DNA of 64,000 nucleotides from Pseudonocardia abyssalis (GTDB lineage: Bacteria > Actinomycetota > Actinomycetes > Mycobacteriales > Pseudonocardiaceae), in assembly GCF_019263705.2 (NCBI RefSeq), contig NZ_JADQDK010000001.1, positions 1,178,001 through 1,242,000 of the forward strand. Direction: 5' to 3'. The notes beneath the pieces are model-generated. The model was not told the origin of the DNA and made no database searches. It saw nothing but the letters and a program-made list of their open reading frames with translations. Every line of letters starts with the position of its first letter. Positions within the stretch are counted from its first letter, which is position 1. Shown piece by piece: positions 16,272-24,736 of this stretch. Both the position numbers and the translations under genes were made by a program.

Positions 16272-16975
16272 GCGTGGCGAGCAGCTCGCCGTCGGCCGGG
16301 CCGACGTGGACCGCCGACCAGATCGGCCGGGTCGCCGCGCCGCTGCGCGAGCAGGTCGTCGACCTCGTCCGCGACGCCATCCTCGGGTTCCGCCTGCAGC
16401 CCGGCCAGCGGCTCGTCGAGCGCGAGCTGGTGGAGCAGCTGGCGGTCTCCCGGGCCACGGTGCGCGAGGTGCTGCGCCAGCTCGCCGCGGAGGGGCTGGT
16501 CACCGTCGTGCCGCAGCGGGGCGCGATCGTCACCGCGCTCTCGCCGGACGACGCCGCCGACCTCTACGAGATGCGCGCCCCGCTCGAGGCGCTCGCCGTG
16601 CAGCGCTTCGTGCAGCGGGCCGCCCCCGAGCACGTGGCCGCCCTGCGCGCGGCCGTCGCCGAGATCGAGCGCACCGCGGAGTCGGCGGACCCGTCGGCGC
16701 AGCTGCGGGCCAAGGACCGCTTCTACGAGGTGCTCTTCCTCGGGTCCGGCAGCGAGCCGCTGCAGCAGACCGTCGCCGGTCTGCAGGCGCGGGTGCGCCT
16801 GCTGCGGGCGACGTCGCTGTCCGAACCCGGTCGCCCGCGCGAGGCGGCCGCGGAGCTGCGGGCCGTCGTCGACGCCGTCGAGGCGGGCGACGCCGACCGC
16901 GCCGCCGCGGCCTGCGTGCACCACATCCAGAACGCGGCGCGCACCGCACTCGCGCGCCTGCGCACCGACAGCTGA
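16268..16975 (+). CDS. GntR-family transcriptional regulator, FCD subfamily (235 aa)
   Basis: An N-terminal winged helix-turn-helix (LREQVVDLVRDAILGFRLQPGQRLVERELVEQLAVSRATVREVLRQLAAEGLV, about residues 26-80) is followed by an all-helical FCD ligand domain. That domain has candidate metal/ligand residues including Asp in KDRFYEVLF and His in CVHHIQNAA. FCD proteins usually repress catabolic operons and bind a small acid. It is the last gene of the 11943-16975 operon, and the perfect FCD-type palindrome TTGTCTGACAA lies at the head of that operon. The ATG overlaps the preceding stop. Confidence 0.92.
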   Translation: MSVASSSPSAGPTWTADQIGRVAAPLREQVVDLVRDAILGFRLQPGQRLVERELVEQLAVSRATVREVLRQLAAEGLVTVVPQRGAIVTALSPDDAADLYEMRAPLEALAVQRFVQRAAPEHVAALRAAVAEIERTAESADPSAQLRAKDRFYEVLFLGSGSEPLQQTVAGLQARVRLLRATSLSEPGRPREAAAELRAVVDAVEAGDADRAAAACVHHIQNAARTALARLRTDS

Positions 16976-17007
16976 ACCGTCCCTCCCGACGTCCGGCGAG
17001 CCCGGCC

Positions 17008-17024
17008 CGGTCCTGCACGGACCG
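17008..17024. terminator. Small hairpin after gntR gene
   Basis: CGGTCC-tgcac-GGACCG forms a 6-bp stem 32 nt after the regulator stop and before the next gene. It could be a weak terminator separating the GntR operon from the CMD-like gene at 17061. Confidence 0.4.
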
Positions 17025-17060
17025 CGGCACGCGGCGGTCCGGACCTGCGACAGGAGAACC

Positions 17061-17852
17061 ATGTCCCCGATCGACGAGCAGGTGCTGAGCCCCGAGCAGC
17101 AGGAGATCAAGGACGAGTTCGTCCGGGTGCGCGGCACTTGGGGCGAGCCGTGGCAGCGGATGCTGGAGCTCGACCCCGCCTTCGTCCGCGCCTACCTGCA
17201 CTTCTCTGCGGTCCCCTGGACCGGGACCACGCACCTGGAGCCGAAGGTCAAGGAGTTCGTGTACATCGCCGCGGACGCGGCCGCCACCCACCTCTACGAG
17301 CCCGGCATCCGGCAGCACGTCGCCGCCGCGTTCGACCACGGCGCCACCACCGAGGAGATCATGGAGGTCATCGAGCTGACCTCCACCCTCGGCATCCACG
17401 CGAGCAACATCGGTGTGCCGCTGCTGCTCGAGGTGCTGCAGGAGGCGGGCCTGCGCGACGGGCCCGCACCCCTCGACGAGCGTCGGGAACGGCTCAAGGC
17501 CGAGTTCACGGCGAACCGCGGCTACTGGCACGCGTTCTGGGACGGGCTCCTGGAGCTCGATCCCGACCTCTTCGAGGCCTACATCGAGTTCTCCTCGGTG
17601 CCGTGGCGGACCGGACCGCTGCCGCCGAAGGTCAAGGAGCTGGTCTACATCGCCTTCGACGCCTCCGCGACCCACCTCTACGTGCCGGGCCTGAAGCTGC
17701 ACATGGAGAACGCCGTGCGTCTCGGGGCCACCGCCGGCGAGATCATGGAGGTGCTCGCGATCGTCAGCGTCATCGGCATCCACGCGGCCACCACGGCCGT
17801 CCCGGTCCTCGCGGAGATCGCCGCGGAGCAGGCGCGCACCACCCGGTCCTGA
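17061..17852 (+). CDS. Tandem-duplicated carboxymuconolactone-decarboxylase-like protein (263 aa)
   Basis: Two CMD/AhpD-like helical domains in one chain, about residues 20-130 and 148-258, arose by duplication. Both halves share a block of the form LELDP-x-Y-x-FS-x-VPW, then KVKE-V-YIA-DA-ATHLY-PG and GAT-EEIMEV. Neither half has a CxxC, so AhpD peroxidase chemistry is unlikely; the conserved ATHLY histidine may be functional. The ATG follows a CAGGAGAA ribosome-binding site. It lies between the GntR operon and the SAH riboswitch of ahcY, so it may belong to either unit or neither. Confidence 0.8.
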   Translation: MSPIDEQVLSPEQQEIKDEFVRVRGTWGEPWQRMLELDPAFVRAYLHFSAVPWTGTTHLEPKVKEFVYIAADAAATHLYEPGIRQHVAAAFDHGATTEEIMEVIELTSTLGIHASNIGVPLLLEVLQEAGLRDGPAPLDERRERLKAEFTANRGYWHAFWDGLLELDPDLFEAYIEFSSVPWRTGPLPPKVKELVYIAFDASATHLYVPGLKLHMENAVRLGATAGEIMEVLAIVSVIGIHAATTAVPVLAEIAAEQARTTRS

Positions 17853-17870
17853 GGACCCACAGATCCCCGT

Positions 17871-17945
17871 GGCCGAGAGGCGCTGCAGCGGACGATCCGT
17901 CCGCCACGCTCGGTCCGCGGTCCCACGACGAGAAGGGCGCCTCCC
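17871..17945 (+). ncRNA. Probable S-adenosylhomocysteine (SAH) riboswitch upstream of ahcY
   Basis: The stretch matches the SAH (ahcY-motif) riboswitch layout. P1 is CCGAG (17873-17877) with CTCGG (17909-17913), and the conserved GCGCTGCA follows P1. P2 is GCGGAC-gatcc-GTCCGC (17888-17904), followed by CCACGCTCGG against the consensus CCAGGCUCGG. A pseudoknot-like P4 pairs AGGCGC (17878-17883) with GCGCCT (17937-17942). The P4 3' strand lies just before the ribosome-binding site of ahcY. In this class SAH binding switches ahcY on. The single C for G change in the CCAGG core is the main deviation. Confidence 0.82.
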
Positions 17946-17965
17946 ACCGTTCGAGGAGACAGCAC

Positions 17966-19465
<1,500 letters not shown>

Positions 19466-19468
19466 GCC

Positions 19469-19510
19469 CGTGCGCGGAAACCGTGGCCAGGGCCACGGTT
19501 TCCGCGCACG
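19469..19510. terminator. Perfect 20-bp palindrome between convergent ahcY and folD
   Basis: Arms 19469-19488 and 19491-19510 are perfect reverse complements with only AG between them; the core is GGAAACCGTGGCC/GGCCACGGTTTCC. It starts 3 nt after the ahcY stop and ends 3 nt before the end of the minus-strand folD. A bidirectional terminator is the simplest role. Confidence 0.8.
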
Positions 19511-19513
19511 AGG

Positions 19514-20368
19514 TCAGCGGGCCCGATCGGCCGCGGCGACCACGTTGCGGAAGAGCATGGCGACGGTGGTGGGGCCGACGCCGCCGACCCGTGGCGTGAT
19601 GGCGCCGGCGACCTCGGCGCAGGACTCGTCGACGTCGGGCAGCAGGCGCCTGCCCTTGTACCGCACCCCGCCGCCGACGACCGTCGCGCCGGGCCTCACG
19701 TGGTGGGGCTGGATGATCCCCGGGACCCCCGCGGCGGCGATGAGGATCTCCGCGCGCCGCGTGTACCGCTCCCAGTCGGGCACGCCGGTGTGCACCACGG
19801 TGACCGCGGCGTCGGCGGTGGGGCGCTTCTGCGCCAGCAGCATCGCCAGCGGGCGACCGAGCGTGGCCCCGCGGCCGAGGATCACGACCTCGCGCCCGGC
19901 GATCGGTATCTCGTGGTACGCGAGCAACTCCTCGATCCCGGCCGGGGTGCAGGGCAGCGGCCCGGGCAGCCCGACGGCGAGGCGCCCCATGTTGACCGGG
20001 TGCATGCCGTCGACGTCCATGGCCGGGTCGAGCTCGGCCAGCGCGGCGTCGTAGTCGAGGTGTCGCGGGATCGGGTACTGGATGAGCAGGCCGTGCACCG
20101 CGGGGTCGTCGTTGAAGCCGCGGATCACGCCGACCAACTGATCCTGGGTGGTGTCCGGCGGGAGGTGCGCGTGCGGGGAGTCGATTCCGAGCCCGGCGGC
20201 CTGGCGCTGCTTGATGCGGATGTAGCCGGCGGAGGCGTCGTCGTCGCCGACCAGGATCGTGGCCAGGCTCGGCGCGACGCCGCGGGCGCGCAGCGCGCGG
20301 GCCCGCGCCGTGACGTCGGTCAGCACGCGGTCGGCGACGGGCCCGCCGGGCAGCGGTCGTGCGGTCAT
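19514..20368 (-). CDS. folD: Bifunctional methylenetetrahydrofolate dehydrogenase/cyclohydrolase (284 aa)
   Basis: FolD interconverts methylene-, methenyl- and 10-formyl-tetrahydrofolate with NADP. The catalytic Tyr49 and Lys53 (GYIRIK) are present. Gln97 (LLIQYP) and the DVDG aspartate (Asp120) complete the canonical active site. The cofactor loop is GRGATLGRP, instead of the common GRSxxVGKP, and the C-terminal TPRVGGVGPTT is conserved. It is the last gene of the minus-strand operon that starts with the CoA transferase at 27013. A second, atypical FolD is encoded at 34044-34967. Confidence 0.93.
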   Translation of the reverse strand: MTARPLPGGPVADRVLTDVTARARALRARGVAPSLATILVGDDDASAGYIRIKQRQAAGLGIDSPHAHLPPDTTQDQLVGVIRGFNDDPAVHGLLIQYPIPRHLDYDAALAELDPAMDVDGMHPVNMGRLAVGLPGPLPCTPAGIEELLAYHEIPIAGREVVILGRGATLGRPLAMLLAQKRPTADAAVTVVHTGVPDWERYTRRAEILIAAAGVPGIIQPHHVRPGATVVGGGVRYKGRRLLPDVDESCAEVAGAITPRVGGVGPTTVAMLFRNVVAAADRAR

Positions 20369-20412
20369 GGGCTCCCTCGTGGTGGCCGGGCGGGTTCCTG
20401 CTGGGCGCGCTC

Positions 20413-21144
20413 CTACTGGGCGACGTACCCGCCGTCGACGCTGAGGATCGCACCGGTGATCCCCCCGGCCGCGGCCGAGGCGAGGAACCCGATCGCCTCG
20501 GCCACGTCGAGCGGTGTCGAGATCCGCCCGAGGGGGTGCCGGGCGAGCACGGCGGCCGCCGTCGCGGTGGGATCCGGGTCCGCTGCACTCGCCTCGGCGA
20601 TGAAGTCCGTGTCGACCGCACCTGGGGCGACGGCGTTGACCCGCACCCCCCACGGCGCCAGCTCGACGGCGAGCTGGCGGGTCAGCTGCACCAGCGCGCC
20701 CTTCGTCATCGCGTAGAGCGACTGGTCTCGCATGCCGACGAGGCCCGAGATCGACGTGACGTTCACGATCGCCCCCCGCGTCCGCGCCAGCGGCGCCACG
20801 GCCGCCCGGGAGTGGACGAACGCGCCCCGCACATTGGCCGAGAAGAGCCGGTCGAAGTCGGCGTCGGTCGACTCCTCGATCGGCCGGCGCAGGAACCGCG
20901 CTGCGTTGTTGACCAGCAGGTCCAGCCGGCCGAACTCGCGCTCGGCCGCGGCCACGGCGAGGTCCGCGGACGCGCTGTCGGCGACGTCCCCGACGAGCGG
21001 GAGCACGGCCCCGGGCCGGCCGAGCGCCTCGACCGCGGGGGAGAGGTCCGTCGCGACGACCGCGTAGCCGTGCCCGGTGAGGAGCCGGACGAGTGCCGAG
21101 CCGACCCCGCCCGCCGCGCCGGTGACCAGGGCGACCCGATCCAT
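20413..21144 (-). CDS. Short-chain dehydrogenase/reductase (243 aa)
   Basis: A compact classical SDR with TGAAGGVG at residues 8-15, the NNAA variant of NNAG, catalytic Ser in NVTSIS, and YAMTK for Tyr/Lys. The C-terminal TGAILSVDGGYVAQ is typical. The acidic residue after strand 2 (TDLS) points to NAD. It follows the MetE-like gene by only 3 nt and precedes folD by 44 nt. It may oxidise an alcohol in the same C1 or CoA-dependent pathway, but nothing in the sequence fixes the substrate. Confidence 0.87.
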   Translation of the reverse strand: MDRVALVTGAAGGVGSALVRLLTGHGYAVVATDLSPAVEALGRPGAVLPLVGDVADSASADLAVAAAEREFGRLDLLVNNAARFLRRPIEESTDADFDRLFSANVRGAFVHSRAAVAPLARTRGAIVNVTSISGLVGMRDQSLYAMTKGALVQLTRQLAVELAPWGVRVNAVAPGAVDTDFIAEASAADPDPTATAAAVLARHPLGRISTPLDVAEAIGFLASAAAGGITGAILSVDGGYVAQ

Positions 21145-21147
21145 CCC

Positions 21148-22368
21148 CTACGCCCAGAGCCGCGCGCCGGCGATCCGGGCGCCCTCGCCCAGCGACCGGA
21201 GCTTGGCCCACACGATCTCCTCGTGCCCGACCCGGGAGCCGATGCCGCAGTCGGTGCCGGCCTGGACGTTCTCGCGGCCGAGCACGCTCGCGAAGTTGGT
21301 GATCCGCTCGGCGACCAGCTCCGGGTGCTCGACGAGGTCGGTCGCATGCGACACCACCCCGGGCATGACGTGCTTGCCCTCGGGCAGGGTGACGTCCTCC
21401 CACACGCGCCACTCGTGGGCGTGCCGGGCGTTGCCCGCCTCGAACGCGTAACACTGGGCGTCGATCTGCACCAGCAGGTCGACGACGTGCTTGAACTCGA
21501 TGTCGGTGGTGTGTGGCCGGTGCCCGCTGCCCCAGCAGCAGTGGAACCGCACCTGCTCGGTCGGCAGGCCGTCGACCGCGTGGTTGATCACCTGGACCGC
21601 GAGCCCGAGGTAGCGGCGCAGGTCGGCGACGCTCCACTCCGGGTGGAAGGTCCAGGTGGTGAGGAACTCGGGCTCGTCGATCTGCACCACCAGCCCGGCG
21701 TCGGTGACCGCGCGGTACTCCTCGCGCATCACCTCCGCCACCGACATCAGGTACTCCTCCTCCGAGGCGTAGTACTCGTTGACGGCGCCCGCCCCGAGGC
21801 TCAGCGGACCGAGAGCGGCGATGAAGCCCTCCGCGTCGGCGCCAGAGCCCTGGTGGTCGCGGGCCTTCAGCGCGTGCTGCAGCGCGGTGATGTCGGCCTC
21901 GATCGCGTCGTGGCCGACGTAGCGCACGGGCTCGACGCAGACCCGCGACCGCGACCGCGGCACGGCCGCGCCCGGCGTCGAGAAGCCGGGCCGGACCGCA
22001 CCCCCGGAGCCCGCCATCCACAGGCCGGAGGCGTACACGCCGGGGAACAGCGCGCGGTCGCGCTCGGCGACCCCACCGCGCTTGGGCGCCACGGCGCCGG
22101 GCTCGCGGACCTCCCAGCCCGTGACGCGGGCGTGGATATAGCCGGCGTAGGCCCCGGCCGCCCCCGCCTTGACGTACTCGCCGTCGTTGACGACGTCAAG
22201 CCCGCTGGCGATCTGCAGGTCGACGACCTCCTGGACCGCCGACGGGAGCCGGGCCTGCACGGCCGCTTCGTCGCGGTCGGGGGCGGCGAGCAGGACGTCG
22301 AGATCGGCGGGTCGGGGCAGGTTGCCGCCGTGCGAGGTCCGGATCCGACCGTCGTTGCGCTTCATCAT
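21148..22368 (-). CDS. MetE-core zinc methyltransferase/alkyltransferase family protein (406 aa)
   Basis: It corresponds to the C-terminal catalytic barrel of cobalamin-independent methionine synthase, without the N-terminal half of MetE. The zinc site is complete: His and Cys in FHCCWGSGH, Glu in YAFEAGN, and the final Cys in AGTDCGIGS. The IDEPEF segment of the homocysteine/thiol site is also present. Short MetE-core proteins include folate-independent methionine synthases and epoxyalkane:coenzyme M transferases, so the acceptor could be homocysteine or another thiol. An insertion of ~60 residues (about 90-150) distinguishes it from the second MetE-core protein at 29803. It sits in the CoA transferase-folD operon. 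Confidence 0.8.
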   Translation of the reverse strand: MMKRNDGRIRTSHGGNLPRPADLDVLLAAPDRDEAAVQARLPSAVQEVVDLQIASGLDVVNDGEYVKAGAAGAYAGYIHARVTGWEVREPGAVAPKRGGVAERDRALFPGVYASGLWMAGSGGAVRPGFSTPGAAVPRSRSRVCVEPVRYVGHDAIEADITALQHALKARDHQGSGADAEGFIAALGPLSLGAGAVNEYYASEEEYLMSVAEVMREEYRAVTDAGLVVQIDEPEFLTTWTFHPEWSVADLRRYLGLAVQVINHAVDGLPTEQVRFHCCWGSGHRPHTTDIEFKHVVDLLVQIDAQCYAFEAGNARHAHEWRVWEDVTLPEGKHVMPGVVSHATDLVEHPELVAERITNFASVLGRENVQAGTDCGIGSRVGHEEIVWAKLRSLGEGARIAGARLWA

Positions 22369-22401
22369 GGGTCCTTCCTGGTGGCACGTGGCCCGATCGG
22401 C

Positions 22402-23421
22402 TCAGCTGATCGGGGTGAACTTCTGGAGCTGGTGGTCGGCCATGGCGGCGGGCACCCGGCCCGTCGCCACGCCGAAGGTGCCGGTGACCTCGGCGACGTA
22501 CACGGCCCCGGTCGAGTCGACCGCGATCCCGTGCGGGGCGACGAAGTTGCCGGGCGCGTCGCGCATGACGGTCGACGCACCCCAGCGCGCGACCACCCGC
22601 CCGTCGCGGTCGAGGACGGAGACCCGTCCGGGCAGGTCGGTGGTGGACGCGCCGCCGGTGAACGACGCGCTGCCGCGGGGCCGCCACAGCTCGGCGACGT
22701 AGAGGAGGCCGTCCGGGCCGACGGTGATGTCGGACGGCCGCTGCACGTCGGTCCACTCGGTGCGGTAGGTACCGTCGAGGTCGATGACCTGGATCCGCTC
22801 GTTCTCCCGGTCGCCGACGAGCAGCAGCCCGTCGGGGGTCGCGCAGATCGCGTGCGGGAGGTGGAACTCGCCGGGCCCGATCCCGATGCCGCCCCAGGAC
22901 CCGAGCAGTTCGCCGTCGGGGGAGAGTCGGTGGACGCGGCAGTTGCCGTAGCCGTCGGCGACGAACAGGTCGCCGTCCGGGGCGATCGTCAGGTTGGTGC
23001 ACCCGTTGAACGGGCCCGCGGGCCGCTGGATCGTCTCGTTGAGGTGCACGACGGTGGGGCCGCGGCGCCCGTACCCGGTGTCGGCGGCCGACCCGGGGGT
23101 GCCGATGGTCTGCAGCAGCCGGCCGTCGGGGGTGAACCGGCGGATCGTGTGGTCGCCGCAGTCGACGCAGTACACGGTGCCGTCGGGGGCGACCGTGAGC
23201 CCGTGCGGGGTGGTGAACAGTCCGTCGCCCCACGCCGTGCGCACCGTCCCGTCCGGATCGAGGACGACCACGCCGTCGCGGTCGCGGGTGAACAGGTAGA
23301 CGACGTCGTCCGCGTCGACGTCGACGGCCGCCACGTCGGTGTGCGCGAGCCGCTCGGGCAGCCGCCCCCACCGGTCGTCGACGGTGAACCGGAGGTCGGC
23401 CCGGGCCGGGGCGAGCGTCAT
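22402..23421 (-). CDS. NHL-repeat beta-propeller protein (339 aa)
   Basis: About six repeats of the NHL type are visible (e.g. GLTVAPDGTVYCVDCGDHTIRRF, LTIAPDGDLFVADGYGNCRVHRL, ITVGPDGLLYVAELW), predicting a six-bladed propeller. There is no signal peptide, so it is probably cytoplasmic. Some NHL proteins are peptidyl-hydroxyglycine lyase-like or lactonase-like, others only bind ligands. The ATG overlaps the stop of the amidohydrolase gene by 4 nt, suggesting the two work together, perhaps with the propeller as a lactonase or scaffold. Confidence 0.8.
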   Translation of the reverse strand: MTLAPARADLRFTVDDRWGRLPERLAHTDVAAVDVDADDVVYLFTRDRDGVVVLDPDGTVRTAWGDGLFTTPHGLTVAPDGTVYCVDCGDHTIRRFTPDGRLLQTIGTPGSAADTGYGRRGPTVVHLNETIQRPAGPFNGCTNLTIAPDGDLFVADGYGNCRVHRLSPDGELLGSWGGIGIGPGEFHLPHAICATPDGLLLVGDRENERIQVIDLDGTYRTEWTDVQRPSDITVGPDGLLYVAELWRPRGSASFTGGASTTDLPGRVSVLDRDGRVVARWGASTVMRDAPGNFVAPHGIAVDSTGAVYVAEVTGTFGVATGRVPAAMADHQLQKFTPIS

Positions 23422-24689
23422 CGCGCACCCCCGGCGGCCACCGGTGCCGCGGTCGCGGGCAGGAAGCCCCACGGGTGGGTGCCCCACCCCGGCGCGATCG
23501 GCTCACCGGCCCGGAGGGTGAGCACCGGCGCGATGCCGTGCTCCCCGGAGAAGCGGGCCTTCGTGGTGTCGAGGAACGTGAAGTCGCCGCCGACCAGGTC
23601 GAGGACGGTGAGGTCGGCCTCGCGCCCGACGGCGATGGCCCCGACCTCGTCCTGCAGCCCGACCGCGGCGGCGGCCCGCCCGGTCGTCATCGCGACGACC
23701 TCGCGGAACGAGTACCCGACGGCCATGAACTTGGCCATGCACTCCACGAGGCTGTGGAAGCTCTGACCGGGCAGGGTGACGTCGCTGGAGATGGTGTCCG
23801 GGTACAGGCCGCGCTCGGCCTGCTCCCTGGCCACGGCGAACCCGAAGTTGCCCATGCCGGGCGCCGGGTCGAGCACCACCCCGCGGGCGCGGGCCTCGGC
23901 GAGCATCGGGAACGTGGCGTCGACGTCGTCCATGACGCCGCCGACGTTCGGGCTGCACAGGTGGGTGAGGACGTCGCCGGGTTCGAGCGCGTCGATGAGG
24001 TGGCGGGTGACCTCGCCCATCCGCTCGGGGCGGGGCCGGTCGGCGGCCCGCAGGTCCCCGATGTGCACCATCAGCGGCACGTGGTGCTCCCGCGCCACCT
24101 TCTTCGACCGGTCGACGATCTCCTCGCCGCGCTCGGTCACGATGTCGCCGACGAGGCGCAGCTTGATCCCGGACACGAGCCCCGGGTTGTGCTCGACGCA
24201 GGCGGCGATGGCGCGGTCGTCGATGTCGTCGAGGCTCGCGAGGTCGGCCCAGCCCGGCATGGTGTGCGCGAAGCTGCCGATGTTGGCGAACACGACGACC
24301 CGGGTGGCGGCCTTCGGCAGGATGTGGGCGGGGAAGACGCCGATGTTGGCCACCCCGACGGACCCGCAGTCCACCACGGTCGTCACGCCGGACCGGACCC
24401 CGACGTCGTCGGGGACGCAGCAGCCCATCCCGACCCCGCGGGTGGTGGCGCCGTCGGCGACGTGGGTGTGGATGTCGACGAGGCCCGGGACGACGTACCG
24501 GTCGGCGCCGCGGATCTCCAGCACCCGACGGGCGCGCTCCGGGTCCAGCCCGGGTCCGATCTCGGCGATGCGCCCGTCGGTGACGGCGATGTCCGTGCGG
24601 CCGTCCAGGCCGGAGCCCGGATCGAGGACGTGGCCGCCGCGGATCAGCAGGTCGTAGGCAGGCGGGGGTCCAGAGGTGTGTGCGGTCAC
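23418..24689 (-). CDS. Amidohydrolase, dihydroorotase-like superfamily (423 aa)
   Basis: A metal-dependent TIM-barrel hydrolase. The N-terminal beta-sandwich start DLLIRGGHVLDPGSGLDGRTDIAVTDGRIAEIGPGL leads to the metal motif VDIHTHV. A probable Lys (GIKLRLVGD) for a bridging carboxylate and histidines in MVHIGD and LTHLCSP follow, then the final Asp in SSDVTLPG. The GTG at 24689 is chosen because it places the sandwich at the N terminus. It lies 47 nt after the CoA transferase and overlaps the NHL gene. Relatives hydrolyse cyclic amides, N-acyl amino acids or lactones; the substrate is unknown. Confidence 0.87.
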   Translation of the reverse strand: MTAHTSGPPPAYDLLIRGGHVLDPGSGLDGRTDIAVTDGRIAEIGPGLDPERARRVLEIRGADRYVVPGLVDIHTHVADGATTRGVGMGCCVPDDVGVRSGVTTVVDCGSVGVANIGVFPAHILPKAATRVVVFANIGSFAHTMPGWADLASLDDIDDRAIAACVEHNPGLVSGIKLRLVGDIVTERGEEIVDRSKKVAREHHVPLMVHIGDLRAADRPRPERMGEVTRHLIDALEPGDVLTHLCSPNVGGVMDDVDATFPMLAEARARGVVLDPAPGMGNFGFAVAREQAERGLYPDTISSDVTLPGQSFHSLVECMAKFMAVGYSFREVVAMTTGRAAAAVGLQDEVGAIAVGREADLTVLDLVGGDFTFLDTTKARFSGEHGIAPVLTLRAGEPIAPGWGTHPWGFLPATAAPVAAGGAR

Positions 24690-24736
24690 GGTTCGCTCCC
24701 GATCGGGTTGCGGCGGAGGAGACGGAGGAGGCGGGC

